64,000 nt of DNA from Clostridium muellerianum. Lineage in GTDB: Bacteria > Bacillota > Clostridia > Clostridiales > Clostridiaceae. The notes beneath the pieces are model-generated. The model was not told the origin of the DNA, did not search any database, and saw nothing but the letters and a program-made list of their open reading frames with translations. This document shows, piece by piece, positions 37,085 to 46,364 of this stretch (the first letter of the stretch is position 1; the number at the start of each line of letters is the position of its first letter). The position numbers and the translations under genes are program-made. The stretch lies in contig NZ_JABBNI010000013.1 in assembly GCF_012926525.1 (NCBI RefSeq), positions 62,001-126,000 of the forward strand, in the 5' to 3' direction.

Positions 37085-37405
37085 TTAATAGGAATTCAAA
37101 ACTTTTTTGATCAAAAACATGCCATAATACATTAAAATTAAAGAATTTACAAGAGAATATAAAATGTTTCTATGATTAAAATGTAAGCTGATTTAATGTA
37201 AACAAGGAGATTTTTGGCGTGTTACTTTTAATATTATAGGAGTGTTAGAAATTATTAATGTTAAATGAAAGCCGTAAAATTTCTTAAACTAGATATTGAA
37301 TTTTTAATCATAAAATTGTATAATTATACATAAAATAATTAGCAATTGGTCATACATATGGTGGTTGTTCTTTTATTTTAACAAATAGAAAAAGGAGATA
37401 GATCG

Positions 37406-37939
37406 ATGAAAAATATGACCTTTGTAGTTAGAAGAGCTACTTTTGAGGATATACCTCAAATAAAAGATATATCTAAAGAAGCTTTTAGATTATATGCAGA
37501 GAGAGCAGAAATAACGGAACTTGTTGCTTCTCTTAATGAAACCTATGAAGATTTAGAAAAAGAAATAAAAACTAAAGTTATGTTTGTAGGGATTTTAGAT
37601 GGAGTTCTTGTTGGAAGTGTTAGAGTTGAAGTAAAACCAGATAATACTGCTTATCTAAGTAGATTTGCTGTTAGAGAAGATTTTCAAAATATGGGTATAG
37701 GAAAAATATTAATGAATGCAGTTGATAATGAAATGAGGCAGGTAGGAGTTACAAATTTATATCTACATACCGCGTCTAGAATGTTATCACTTGTTAGATT
37801 TTATTATGGTAGGGGATTCTATATTGAATCCACCAATAAAGATAGAGGATATATTAGGGCACTATTATGTAAGGAATATAGTAATGAAGTTATTGAAGAA
37901 ATAGTAAATGATGGATATGAGAATAGTGCTATAGGTTAA
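37406..37939 (+). CDS. GNAT family N-acetyltransferase
   Basis: 177 residues. The GNAT core includes FAVREDFQNMGIGKILMNAV, the acetyl-CoA pyrophosphate loop (Q/R-x-x-G-x-G/A form), then LYLHTASRMLSLVRFYYGRG, the fourth conserved motif. The N-terminal half is a typical VVRRATFEDIPQI start. RBS AAAGGAGAT. It transfers acetyl from CoA to an unknown amine. Followed by greA in the same direction with 197 bases between. Confidence 0.88.
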   Translation: MKNMTFVVRRATFEDIPQIKDISKEAFRLYAERAEITELVASLNETYEDLEKEIKTKVMFVGILDGVLVGSVRVEVKPDNTAYLSRFAVREDFQNMGIGKILMNAVDNEMRQVGVTNLYLHTASRMLSLVRFYYGRGFYIESTNKDRGYIRALLCKEYSNEVIEEIVNDGYENSAIG

Positions 37940-38136
37940 CAATTAGTTATAATTTTAGAATAAAAGGTTATATTTAATCCATAAGCTTTACATAGAGTAT
38001 TAGCTTGTGGATTCTATTTACATGGGAATAGAAGAAAATGGGCGAATTTGTAGAAGATACGGAATAAAGAAATTTTTATTTTTTTTCTAGATAATATATA
38101 ATATTAACAGAATATATCTTGGGGAGGTTACATCAT

Positions 38137-38601
38137 ATGAAGAATATACTAACAGAAGAAAATATTAATAAATTAAAAGAGGAATTAGATTATAGAATGA
38201 CTGTAAAAAGAGCTCAAATAGCAAAGGAAAAACTAGTAGCTGCGGCACATGGTGATAGGTCTGAAAATGCAGAGTATAAAGAAGCTTGTGCAAACTATAG
38301 AGAAAATGATAATAGAATTCAATATTTATTAACTATGATTTCAACTGCAACTGTAATAGATGGTAAAAATATAGATAAATCAGTAATAGGAGTTAATAGT
38401 AAGTTTAAAATTAAATTTGTAGAAGATGAATATGAAGAAATTATATCATTAGTAACTACTATAGATGCTGATCCAGAAAATATGCTTATAAGTGTAGAAT
38501 CAGATTTAGGAAAAGCGTTAATGGGCGGAAAAGTTGGAGATGTAGTTGAAGTTAATGCTCCAAGTGAAAATTATACAGTAGAAATATTAGAAATGTTATA
38601 A
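38137..38601 (+). CDS. greA: Transcription elongation factor GreA family protein
   Basis: 154 residues from the ATG at 38137, 7 bases after GGGGAGG. The N-terminal coiled coil has the LTEENINKLKEELDY start, GDRSENAEYKEA (the conserved acidic tip region) and a second helix; the C-terminal FKBP-like domain ends EVNAPSENYTVEILEML. GreA rescues backtracked RNA polymerase by stimulating transcript cleavage. It stands away from the usual lysS or dus neighbours, so it may be an additional copy; that cannot be judged here. Confidence 0.88.
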   Translation: MKNILTEENINKLKEELDYRMTVKRAQIAKEKLVAAAHGDRSENAEYKEACANYRENDNRIQYLLTMISTATVIDGKNIDKSVIGVNSKFKIKFVEDEYEEIISLVTTIDADPENMLISVESDLGKALMGGKVGDVVEVNAPSENYTVEILEML

Positions 38602-38670
38602 GGCATATTCAAAAAAATAACTAGTTAGTATGTTAAGTATATTTGACTAGTTATTTTCATTCATATGCCT
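38601..38670. repeat. Palindromic repeat element (short form)
   Basis: AGGCATATTCAAAAAAATAA at the left faces TTATTTTCATTCATATGCCT at the right over 70 bp, with inner arms ACTAGTTAG / GACTAGT. The same termini bound a 159-bp element at 48720-48878. The first base is the last base of the greA stop codon. Probably a MITE-like family that also works as a terminator. Confidence 0.7.
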
Positions 38671-38770
38671 AAGTTTAATTTTTAAAAGCATAGATATATG
38701 TTTAAAAGTTATTTGTTAGGATAAAATGTATAGGCTAATATAGACAGAAATATTTTTATATTAGTACACA

Positions 38771-38813
38771 GCCTAGCAGTCTGTATTCAATATGGGCTGC
38801 GGGCATTTTTTTA
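38771..38813 (+). terminator. Possible terminator or structured leader
   Basis: GCC-TA-GCAG pairs weakly with CTGC-GGGC, followed by ATTTTTTTATT. It is about 250 bases upstream of the chemoreceptor gene and 100 bases past the palindromic repeat; it could be a leader terminator. Between it and 39058 nothing else is evident. Confidence 0.35.
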
Positions 38814-39058
38814 TTGACGATTATATTCCAATATAGGTTATAGTATTTTGCTAAGATAGTATAGTTTTTTAACAAGTTGTTTTAAGATTTAAAATAATTT
38901 AAAAGTATATAGTGATTATTCAAGTAGAAGAAAAAAATATTATTTTTGGTATTATTTTGGAAAAAAATCATGAATGTATGATAAAATAAGGTAAGTTCGT
39001 ATTTTAATTAACACTGCATTTTGAAGTAAATTTTGCAGAAGGGAAAGGGGATATTTAT

Positions 39059-41146
39059 ATGAAAGGAAAGTTTAATTTAAAGCTTAATATCAAAAATAAA
39101 CTAATTGTATGTTTTGTTTCTTTAACTGTAGTGGCACTACTTTTAATGGGTACAATTGTTTATTGGAAAGTAGTTATACAAACCAAAAAAGATTATACGA
39201 ATTCAGTAAATAAACAATTAATTCAGGTAAATACGGGCATAGATGACTATATTTCATTAATTCAGGAGGATACCCAAGTATTAGCTAAAAGTGCGCTTCT
39301 TCAACAATCAGATTCAAGAATAACTTCATATGTTGATAAAAAAGATCCTTCAGGGGTGGTTCCAATGACACCACTTACAAATGATCCTTTTGAAGCAGAA
39401 GTATATAGTACTTTTAAAAATTTTAAGGATTCGCATCCTGAAATACAAAGTGTATCATTAGGAGTTGAATCAAATGGAGGATATGTACAGTACCCAGCTT
39501 CATCTAGAAAAAATGGTTATGATGCGAGAAAAAGGGATTGGTACAAGCTTGCACTTGCAAATACAGATAAACCTGTTTTAAGTGATGTGTACTTTTCTTC
39601 AGATGGATCTAAAAGTATAGTTTCAATTTGCTTAATAAAGGATTCTGCTGGTACAGTTAAAGGGGCAATAACTATGAATATTGACCTTGATAAGCTTACA
39701 AAAATGATTAAAGGTATTAAAGTTGGAGAAAACGGATACATTGTTTTAGTTGATGAACATGGTACTATTTTAGCAAATGCTAAAAATCCAAAATTAATTT
39801 CGAAAAACATAAAAGAATTAAATGTAAGTAAATTAAATAATTCTTATAATAAAAATACTTCATTTGAAATGAAACTTGAAGATGGGAAAAAATATTCTAT
39901 AAATGTTCAAAGACCATCAAACTCAAATTTAAATTGGAATTACATATGTTTTATTGAAACAAATGAATTTATGAGTAGTGCAAAGATTATAGGGAAAATT
40001 TCATTTTTGCTTATATTAATATTTGCAGCGTTAAGTGTAGCTATAACAATTATTTTGTCAAAAAGAATTGCAAGCCCTATAAGCAGTATAACTAAACATC
40101 TTCAATTAATGGAAAAGGGTGATTTTTCCAATAACCTTAATTCAGAATATCTAAATATTAATGATGAAGTAGGTGATATTGCTAAGTCCACTAATAAAAT
40201 GCAGTCTGCTTTAAAAGAAATGTTCTTTAAAATAAAAAGTCATTCTGAGTCTATTGATAAAAAGGCTGAGGATCTATATAGTTCTGCTAAAACTGTAGAA
40301 AGTTCATCTGGTGAGGTTGCAAATGCAATTCAAGAAGTTGCAGTAGGAACAGAAAAGCAAGCTAATGAACTTGTAGAAGTAACCAATATACTTGCTGAGT
40401 TTGGAAGCTCAATACATGATATGACAAAAACACTAGTTGAAGTTCAAAAGAAATCAAAATTAATTAATAATGTGGCAAATGAAAGTAATAATAACATGAA
40501 TGGTTTAGCTAAATCAGTAGAAAACGTTGATGGAACCTTCAAGAAATTTGGACAAAAGCTTAATATATTAGGTGATAATGTTAATAAAGTAAATGATATA
40601 ATAAATTTAATAGACAGTATTGCAGAACAAACAAATTTATTGGCTCTAAATGCAGCAATTGAAGCAGCACGAGCAGGTGAATCTGGTAAAGGTTTTGCAG
40701 TAGTTGCTGATGAAATAAGATCTCTTGCTGAGCAAAGTCAAAATTCTTCTGATGAAATTACTAAATTATTAGGCAATATATCCAGTGATACAAAAATTAT
40801 TTTAAATGACAGCAGTGATATGAGTAATGAATTAAATAATCAAATAACATTAATAAGTGAAACTATTAAGTGTTTTAAAGAAATTGTAAATAAAATAGAA
40901 AATATAATTCCTGAAATAGATAATGTAAGCTCTTCGGCTGAAATCATAAATAAACAAAAAGATTCAATTTTAACTAATGTAGAAAGTACTTCGTCTATTT
41001 CACAACAAAACTCGGCTTCATCTGAGGAAATAGCAGCTTCATCTGAAGAAATGAGTTCAACTGCTCAAAATTTATTTTCTACTGTTGAGAAATTAAGAGA
41101 TATGGCTAATGACATGACAGATGAGATAAATAAGTTTAAACTGTAA
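39059..41146 (+). CDS. Transmembrane chemoreceptor with dCache-type sensor
   Basis: 695 residues. Helix 1 at about 13-35, extracellular double-Cache domain about 40-295 (contains [12 protein letters not shown] and [16 protein letters not shown]), helix 2 at about 308-330, HAMP 331-385, signalling coiled coil to 695 with tip [20 protein letters not shown]. The R-x-W-Y pattern and later Asp are seen in amino-acid-binding Cache domains, so an amino acid ligand is possible. RBS GAAAGGGG. Couples an extracellular ligand to CheA and flagellar motion. A terminator follows. Confidence 0.93.
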   Translation: MKGKFNLKLNIKNKLIVCFVSLTVVALLLMGTIVYWKVVIQTKKDYTNSVNKQLIQVNTGIDDYISLIQEDTQVLAKSALLQQSDSRITSYVDKKDPSGVVPMTPLTNDPFEAEVYSTFKNFKDSHPEIQSVSLGVESNGGYVQYPASSRKNGYDARKRDWYKLALANTDKPVLSDVYFSSDGSKSIVSICLIKDSAGTVKGAITMNIDLDKLTKMIKGIKVGENGYIVLVDEHGTILANAKNPKLISKNIKELNVSKLNNSYNKNTSFEMKLEDGKKYSINVQRPSNSNLNWNYICFIETNEFMSSAKIIGKISFLLILIFAALSVAITIILSKRIASPISSITKHLQLMEKGDFSNNLNSEYLNINDEVGDIAKSTNKMQSALKEMFFKIKSHSESIDKKAEDLYSSAKTVESSSGEVANAIQEVAVGTEKQANELVEVTNILAEFGSSIHDMTKTLVEVQKKSKLINNVANESNNNMNGLAKSVENVDGTFKKFGQKLNILGDNVNKVNDIINLIDSIAEQTNLLALNAAIEAARAGESGKGFAVVADEIRSLAEQSQNSSDEITKLLGNISSDTKIILNDSSDMSNELNNQITLISETIKCFKEIVNKIENIIPEIDNVSSSAEIINKQKDSILTNVESTSSISQQNSASSEEIAASSEEMSSTAQNLFSTVEKLRDMANDMTDEINKFKL

Positions 41147-41160
41147 GGTTAAGAAGATTA

Positions 41161-41188
41161 AAATAGGTGGACAATCCACCTATTTTTT
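41161..41188 (+). terminator. Terminator of the chemoreceptor gene
   Basis: AAATAGGTGG pairs with CCACCTATTT around a short loop, followed by TTTT. Confidence 0.88.
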
Positions 41189-41334
41189 ATATAAACTATT
41201 ATTAAATAAAGGTTTTAAGGTCGAAAATCATTCATATGTATTGTTTAAATTATTTCATTTGTAGTTAGAAATACTATGATTAAATTGTAAATGCAATTTA
41301 AAATTTAATTATAATAATTTTTAAGGGGGAAAAT

Positions 41335-42636
41335 ATGTACATGAAATTAAAAAAGAAAAATTTAATTTTTATAGTAATAAGTATGATGCTTATAACTGCA
41401 GCAGCAGGTATTTATTTCTATAAATCTATGTTTAATAGGACTATTAGCTCACCTATGCTTAATACTTCAAATAGAGATGAAAAGTGGATATCAGATTTAA
41501 AATTTGTAAAAAAAGAACTACCTAAAAAACATAAAAATTTATTTTTTTCTAAGAGTAAAACTGAATTTTATAATCAAATGGATTCACTTATTGGAAAAGT
41601 TAGTAAATGTAACGATATGGAAATTAAGGGTGAACTTATAAAAATAATAAGTTCTATAAATGATAGTCATACAAGAGTTGATATTCAAGAAGACTCATCC
41701 TATCCAGTAAGTTTTTTTCAATTCGATGATGGAGTTTATGTAGTTGATTCTTCCCTTAAATATAAAGAGTTATGGGGGAAAAAATTAACTTCAGTTAATG
41801 GGTATTCTATGACACAAGTTCAAGAAAAAATTGATCCTTTTATATCTAAAGATAATAAAGCTATTATAAAGAACCAATTTTGTACTTTACTAAGATCTGT
41901 GGAAATGCTTAAAATTGCAGGAATAACTAAGGAAGATAATATAGTCTTAAATTTTGAAGGTTATCCAAACAGTGTAAATGTACAACCTATAAAAAAATCA
42001 GATTACAAAAATGTAAAGTTTTTATCAGATAATACTGAGTACAATAAAAAATTTCCAATTTCAAAGCAAAAGCAGGATAAAAATTATTGGTTTGATTATA
42101 TTCAAAATAGTAATTTGCTTTATGTAAAGTATAATAGTTGTTCCAATATGCCTAATTATTCTTTTTCACAATTTACAAGGGATGTTTTTAATACCATTGA
42201 TAGCAAAAAAGTTAAAACTTTAGTTATAGACTTTAGTGATAATGGTGGTGGAAATTCTAAGCTTTTTGATAATTTTTTAGATGAAATAAATAAAAGGAAT
42301 AGTATTAATAAAAAAGGGAATTTGTTTGTTATAGTTGGAAGAAAGACATTTTCTTCCGCAATATTAAATTCTATGGATTTAAGGAATAGTACAAAAGCAA
42401 TACTTATTGGTGAACCTACAGGAGGTAAACCAAATCATTTTGGTGAAGTAAAAGTAATACATTTATCAAATACAAATGTAAATATATATTATTCTAGTAA
42501 TTACTTTAAAACTACTGATAAGGAAACGGATTCTATATACCCTGATGTTAATATTCCTCTTAAGGCTTCTTCATATTTTAATGGTAAATACGATTTTTTA
42601 GACTATGTTTTAGATAAAAAAATTAGTTCAAATTAA
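41335..42636 (+). CDS. Membrane-anchored S41 peptidase-like protein
   Basis: 433 residues; ATG at 41335 follows AAGGGGG, and a second ATG two codons on is also possible. An N-terminal membrane helix (about 8-28) lacks a lipobox. Conserved S41-type features: DFSDNGGGNSK, Ser in GRKTFSSAIL and Lys in GEPTGGKPNHFGE. It is a clear paralogue of the lipoprotein at 27647-28933 (shared LPKKHKNLFF, INDSHT, FDDGVYVVD). No PDZ domain. Probably processes a cell-surface peptide or protein; unknown substrate. Confidence 0.82.
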   Translation: MYMKLKKKNLIFIVISMMLITAAAGIYFYKSMFNRTISSPMLNTSNRDEKWISDLKFVKKELPKKHKNLFFSKSKTEFYNQMDSLIGKVSKCNDMEIKGELIKIISSINDSHTRVDIQEDSSYPVSFFQFDDGVYVVDSSLKYKELWGKKLTSVNGYSMTQVQEKIDPFISKDNKAIIKNQFCTLLRSVEMLKIAGITKEDNIVLNFEGYPNSVNVQPIKKSDYKNVKFLSDNTEYNKKFPISKQKQDKNYWFDYIQNSNLLYVKYNSCSNMPNYSFSQFTRDVFNTIDSKKVKTLVIDFSDNGGGNSKLFDNFLDEINKRNSINKKGNLFVIVGRKTFSSAILNSMDLRNSTKAILIGEPTGGKPNHFGEVKVIHLSNTNVNIYYSSNYFKTTDKETDSIYPDVNIPLKASSYFNGKYDFLDYVLDKKISSN

Positions 42637-42745
42637 AAAAAATTAATTATAAAGGGGCATAGCTAGTGACATTACAAGTTAGGGTAATAAAAACTTATAG
42701 AAGATTAATATAGAGTTCTTAATAAAAGTTAAGAAGGTGATTTTG

Positions 42746-43615
42746 TTGATAATTGATTCGCATATACACATCGCTCATAATACCTTATTTAAAAAAAAGC
42801 AGTGGAGCAATTCTCCAATTGAATTGCAAAGACAATGGATTACTGAAATTTTAAGGAAATATAAAAAGAAGAATGTATTTGCTTTAAGAGATGGAGGAGA
42901 TGGAATATTTGCTTCATGTTTAGCACGAGAAATTGCAAAGGAGGAAGGAATGATATACAGAACACCTGTATTTGCAATTTGCAGGAAAGATCATTATGGA
43001 TCATTTTTAGGAAGAGCTGTCAATGGAATAGAGGATTTTAAGAGAGAATTTGATGTTTTGAAAGAAAATAAATTAGATCATCTAAAGATAATATTAACAG
43101 GAATAGTTAACTTTGATAAATTTGGTGATGTAGGAGATGTGGCATTTACATATAATGAACTAGAATATATGACTAAAAGTGCAAAAGAATATGGGGTTCC
43201 AATAATGGTACATGCCAATGGTAGTGAAGGTGTATCTGCTGCAATAAAAGCAGGAGTTAATACTATAGAACATGGATTTCTTATTTCTGATAAAGAATTA
43301 TACGAAATGGCTGAAAAAGAAATAATATGGGTGCCTACGCTTTCTCCTCTTGGAAATATACTTCATAGAAATTATAGTAATTTTAAAAATCAGCTTGATA
43401 CAATAAGAAAAGTATATACCATACAGGCTAAAAATATAGTAAAGGCTTATGAAATGGGGGTTAAAATTGCCCTTGGAAGTGATGCTGGCGCATATGCTGT
43501 GGAACAGGTTGATGGTATTTTTGATGAAATAAAGTATTTTGAGAACATGGGGTTTAGTAAAGATATAGTTTTAAAAATGTGCATAGAAAATGGTTCGGAA
43601 GCTCTTAAGTTATAG
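42746..43615 (+). CDS. Amidohydrolase family metal-dependent hydrolase
   Basis: About 289 residues from TTG at 42746, chosen for the AAGGTGA site 6 bases before it; GTG at 42737 overlaps that site. TIM-barrel metal ligands: DSHIHIAH near the N-terminus, MVHANGSEG, NTIEHGFLI and LGSDAGAYA. Carboxylated Lys may be the one in LDHLKIIL. The family hydrolyses C-N bonds of amides, ureas or cyclic amides. Substrate unknown; no linked pathway genes. Confidence 0.85.
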   Translation: MIIDSHIHIAHNTLFKKKQWSNSPIELQRQWITEILRKYKKKNVFALRDGGDGIFASCLAREIAKEEGMIYRTPVFAICRKDHYGSFLGRAVNGIEDFKREFDVLKENKLDHLKIILTGIVNFDKFGDVGDVAFTYNELEYMTKSAKEYGVPIMVHANGSEGVSAAIKAGVNTIEHGFLISDKELYEMAEKEIIWVPTLSPLGNILHRNYSNFKNQLDTIRKVYTIQAKNIVKAYEMGVKIALGSDAGAYAVEQVDGIFDEIKYFENMGFSKDIVLKMCIENGSEALKL

Positions 43616-43634
43616 GCTTGTTTTACTATTATAA

Positions 43635-43671
43635 ATCATCAAGCAGAAAATGAAAGTTCCTGCTTGATGAT
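43635..43671. terminator. Bidirectional terminator
   Basis: ATCATCAAGCAG pairs exactly with CTGCTTGATGAT. It separates the amidohydrolase gene from the convergent MFS gene. Confidence 0.75.
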
Positions 43672-43700
43672 GTTTATTAATAGAAAAAATTTAATTAAAA

Positions 43701-44966
43701 CTATGCTTGAGATTCTAACATAGGTGGTTCGTAAACTTCTGCCACTGATTTCATTATAAAAATGAAGCAGGTAACAAAGAATATTATTGTTACAATGAGA
43801 AGTACATATTGATAGGCAAATTTGCCTAATATAAACCCATAAATTAATGATCCAAAGGGAATAGCTCCTTGACAGAATACACCAAGTATGGCAAAGAATC
43901 TTGCTCTCATTTCATTTGGAACCATTTTTTGAAGATTGACATTTATAGGAGTGTTTATTCCTGAATTGAATAGTCCAGATAATAGTATTACTGCTGCTAG
44001 AACTATAAATAGTTTCAAGTTATGACCGCCAATATAATTTATGAAAGTTGGATATACTGAAAATGCAAGTACAAAAAGCACAACTGATTGAAGTAAAATA
44101 GAAAGCTTTATTACTACTTTTGTGCTAAACTTGTTCAAATAAGCACCTATTGCTATATTTCCAAGGAGTATACCAACAGTAAAACATGAAATTAAATAAC
44201 CATACTGTTGTGAATTAAAACCTACACATTTTTTTAATACATAAGGAAATACTATGTCAAAGAATGGTGAAACAAGAAAATTAATTAGTAAGCAGAACAC
44301 TGATAGTTGAGTTAAAGCTTTATTTTTCCTTATAAAGTTAAGCACACTGGCATTTTCTGTGAAAAATGATTTTAAGGTGATTTTTTCTTTATTGTCATTT
44401 ACATTTTTATAAATTATAAGAAAGGAAGAAACTGCTGATATTATAAAAGATAAGCCATTTAAATAAAATACTGCTTTAATTCCTAAAACTCCATATATTA
44501 TACCTCCAAGTGAAGGACCTATAATCATGGAAATTGCATCACTGCCACCTCTAAGAGACATGGCCTTCATAAGTTCTTCTTCCTCTATGAGCTCTGGAAG
44601 AATTGCTGTGGATGATGCTGAAAAAATACTATCCATAATAGAAATAAATATCTGAACTGAAAATAGTATATAAATATTTAAACTGCTGACTAGGGCTAAA
44701 AATCCTAAAGCCAGTATTAGAACTCCTCTTCCAATATCGGTTACTACCATGATGGTTTTTCTATTTTTTCTATCGCCTAGAATTCCTGCAAAGGGCAGCG
44801 TAATTACATTAGGTAATAGATTAAGAGCAGAAAATAGTCCCATCATAATTGCAGAATGAGTTATATCCAATATATAAAGTGGTATTGCTATTTGCTGTAT
44901 TCCAGTGCCAATATAGGATATAAATCTTCCCAACATATAAAATGATAAATTTCTTTTAAGTTTCAT
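43701..44966 (-). CDS. MFS transporter
   Basis: 421 residues with about twelve membrane helices. The loop motif after helix 2 (FAGILGDRKNRKTIMVVTDIG) and the RGGSDAISMIIGPSLGGIIY segment match MFS_3-type/macrolide-efflux (MefA-like) proteins. RBS AAAGGAG. It lies 38 bases downstream of the SHOCT-like gene pair in the same direction, so it is probably the last gene of that operon. Drug efflux is inferred, not shown. Confidence 0.87.
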   Translation of the reverse strand: MKLKRNLSFYMLGRFISYIGTGIQQIAIPLYILDITHSAIMMGLFSALNLLPNVITLPFAGILGDRKNRKTIMVVTDIGRGVLILALGFLALVSSLNIYILFSVQIFISIMDSIFSASSTAILPELIEEEELMKAMSLRGGSDAISMIIGPSLGGIIYGVLGIKAVFYLNGLSFIISAVSSFLIIYKNVNDNKEKITLKSFFTENASVLNFIRKNKALTQLSVFCLLINFLVSPFFDIVFPYVLKKCVGFNSQQYGYLISCFTVGILLGNIAIGAYLNKFSTKVVIKLSILLQSVVLFVLAFSVYPTFINYIGGHNLKLFIVLAAVILLSGLFNSGINTPINVNLQKMVPNEMRARFFAILGVFCQGAIPFGSLIYGFILGKFAYQYVLLIVTIIFFVTCFIFIMKSVAEVYEPPMLESQA

Positions 44967-45004
44967 TTTGTCTCCTTTTATTAAAATTGATTACTAAATA
45001 ATAT

Positions 45005-45256
45005 TTATAAGGTTATAGTAACGTGACTTCCATCTTTTGAGTGAACATCAACAATTTTTAAACCTTTGTATTCTTTTAAGATATCAATACAACCTGAAAG
45101 TTGTTTCCAATCAATTATATTTACATATTTCTTATCTTCTTCAGGTATGTGTTTTTGAATAAAAGGGGTATTTACAATTGAAATTCCAAATTTTAAAAAC
45201 ATATTGGGAACGGGTATTGTAAATCCCACATTACCTGATTTAATATATACTCTCAT
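45005..45256 (-). CDS. Small protein of the DUF2089/SHOCT operon
   Basis: 83 residues, unrecognised alone. The N-terminus VGFTIPVPNMFLKFGISIVN and C-terminus GLKIVDVHSKDGSHVTITL resemble the C-terminal half of the 129-residue neighbour (VNLPVKFIKTML, KIVDVKSANGDLVEVSIE), so it is probably a related short form without the SHOCT-like helix pair. RBS GAGGAAA. Co-transcribed. Function unknown. Confidence 0.65.
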   Translation of the reverse strand: MRVYIKSGNVGFTIPVPNMFLKFGISIVNTPFIQKHIPEEDKKYVNIIDWKQLSGCIDILKEYKGLKIVDVHSKDGSHVTITL

Positions 45257-45268
45257 AAGCTTTTTCCT

Positions 45269-45658
45269 CTATTCTATACTAACTTCTACTAAATCGCCAT
45301 TTGCACTTTTTACATCTACTATTTTACCTGAAAGATTATTGTCTATTGCATCTGAAATAAGATTTAAATCTAAGTTTTCCATTCCTTTAATGTTATCAGT
45401 TATTGGTATTTTACCTATGGTTTTAAGCATTGTTTTTATAAATTTAACTGGAAGATTTACATTTACATCGTCTCCATCATGAGAAGTAACCTTTACTTTA
45501 AGCATTTTATCTATAATGTCTGTATCATTTGAAGCATTTCCTAAAGTTTGGATAGCTGTACTTTTTGAGTTAAGTGCTTCAATAAGTTGTTCTGCTTTTT
45601 CGGAAGTTATTTTACCTTCCTCTATCATTTTTAATATTTTTAACATTTCTTCATTCAT
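45269..45658 (-). CDS. SHOCT-like domain protein (YvlB/LiaX N-terminal type)
   Basis: 129 residues. Residues 1-30 are a SHOCT-like helical pair (ILKMIEEGKITSEKAEQLIE), then a linker and a beta-rich C-terminal part with VNLPVKFIKTMLKTIG and KIVDVKSANGDLVEVSIE. In other Firmicutes such proteins belong to envelope-stress operons. RBS AAAGGAGA. It lies between the DUF2089 gene and the 83-residue gene. No enzymatic motif. Confidence 0.75.
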   Translation of the reverse strand: MNEEMLKILKMIEEGKITSEKAEQLIEALNSKSTAIQTLGNASNDTDIIDKMLKVKVTSHDGDDVNVNLPVKFIKTMLKTIGKIPITDNIKGMENLDLNLISDAIDNNLSGKIVDVKSANGDLVEVSIE

Positions 45659-45754
45659 TTTAAACTCTCCTTTAATATTCTATTTGGATTACCATATACT
45701 ATTGGTTTTAATTATTCTTACATTTTTATGATTAATAATAAAGTTTTTTATATA

Positions 45755-46117
45755 TTATTCATTTAACATTTTGATGGCCTGGTCTGGAGTTATTTCTCCT
45801 TTATCAAGCATATCCACTATTTTTTTCTTATCTACAGAAGGTTCCTTTGATACCTTATAGCCAAGAGAAGTTATAACTTCATCTAATTTTGCTCTTACTG
45901 TGGGATAGGATATGCCAAGATCTTTTTCAACGTCTTTTATATTCCCTCTGTTTTTTAAAAACACCTCTATAAATTTTAATTGTTCTTCTGAAAGATATTC
46001 AAACTTTGACATTTCAAAATCATTTTCAATTATAGTGCTGCATTTAGAGCATTTTAATTTTGAAATGAAAAGTTTAGAAGAACAAACGGGGCATTTACTA
46101 ACAACTTTGTATGCCAA
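45755..46117 (-). CDS. DUF2089 family zinc-ribbon/HTH protein
   Basis: 120 residues from TTG at 46117, supported by AGGAAGTG 4-9 bases upstream. The N-terminal zinc ribbon has CPVCSSKL and CSKC; the middle is a helix-turn-helix (EDLGISYP-type: KDLGISYPTVRAKLDEVI); the C-terminus ends in another SHOCT-like helix pair (DMLDKGEITPDQAIKMLNE). It is probably the transcriptional regulator of its operon; a strong palindrome overlaps the -35 element upstream. Confidence 0.82.
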   Translation of the reverse strand: MAYKVVSKCPVCSSKLFISKLKCSKCSTIIENDFEMSKFEYLSEEQLKFIEVFLKNRGNIKDVEKDLGISYPTVRAKLDEVITSLGYKVSKEPSVDKKKIVDMLDKGEITPDQAIKMLNE

Positions 46118-46143
46118 ATTATCACTTCCTTTCCTGTGTTTAT

Positions 46144-46202
46144 AATATATCACTTTAAATTAAAAAAATCAATATTAAAATTAAAAATTTTAATATTGAT
46201 TT
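46144..46202 (-). promoter_or_regulatory. Promoter and 37-bp palindrome of the DUF2089 operon
   Basis: Minus strand: TTGATT (46167-46172), 17-base spacer, TATATT (46144-46149). AAATCAATATTAAAATT (46166-46182) and its exact reverse complement (46186-46202) flank a 3-base centre; one arm covers the -35 box. The position suggests repression, plausibly by the DUF2089 protein itself. Confidence 0.6.
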
Positions 46203-46364
46203 ATATACAATTTGATATTATTAATATTTAAATTAATATTTTAAAGAATCAAATTAATATATTTAAGTTTTTAATTAATGTTTTTAAGTTGAAGTCTTAA
46301 ATTTTAATCATGTTAAAGAAAAATGCTTATAATATAGCATTATTTTTAAACTGCCAAAGCTTAG

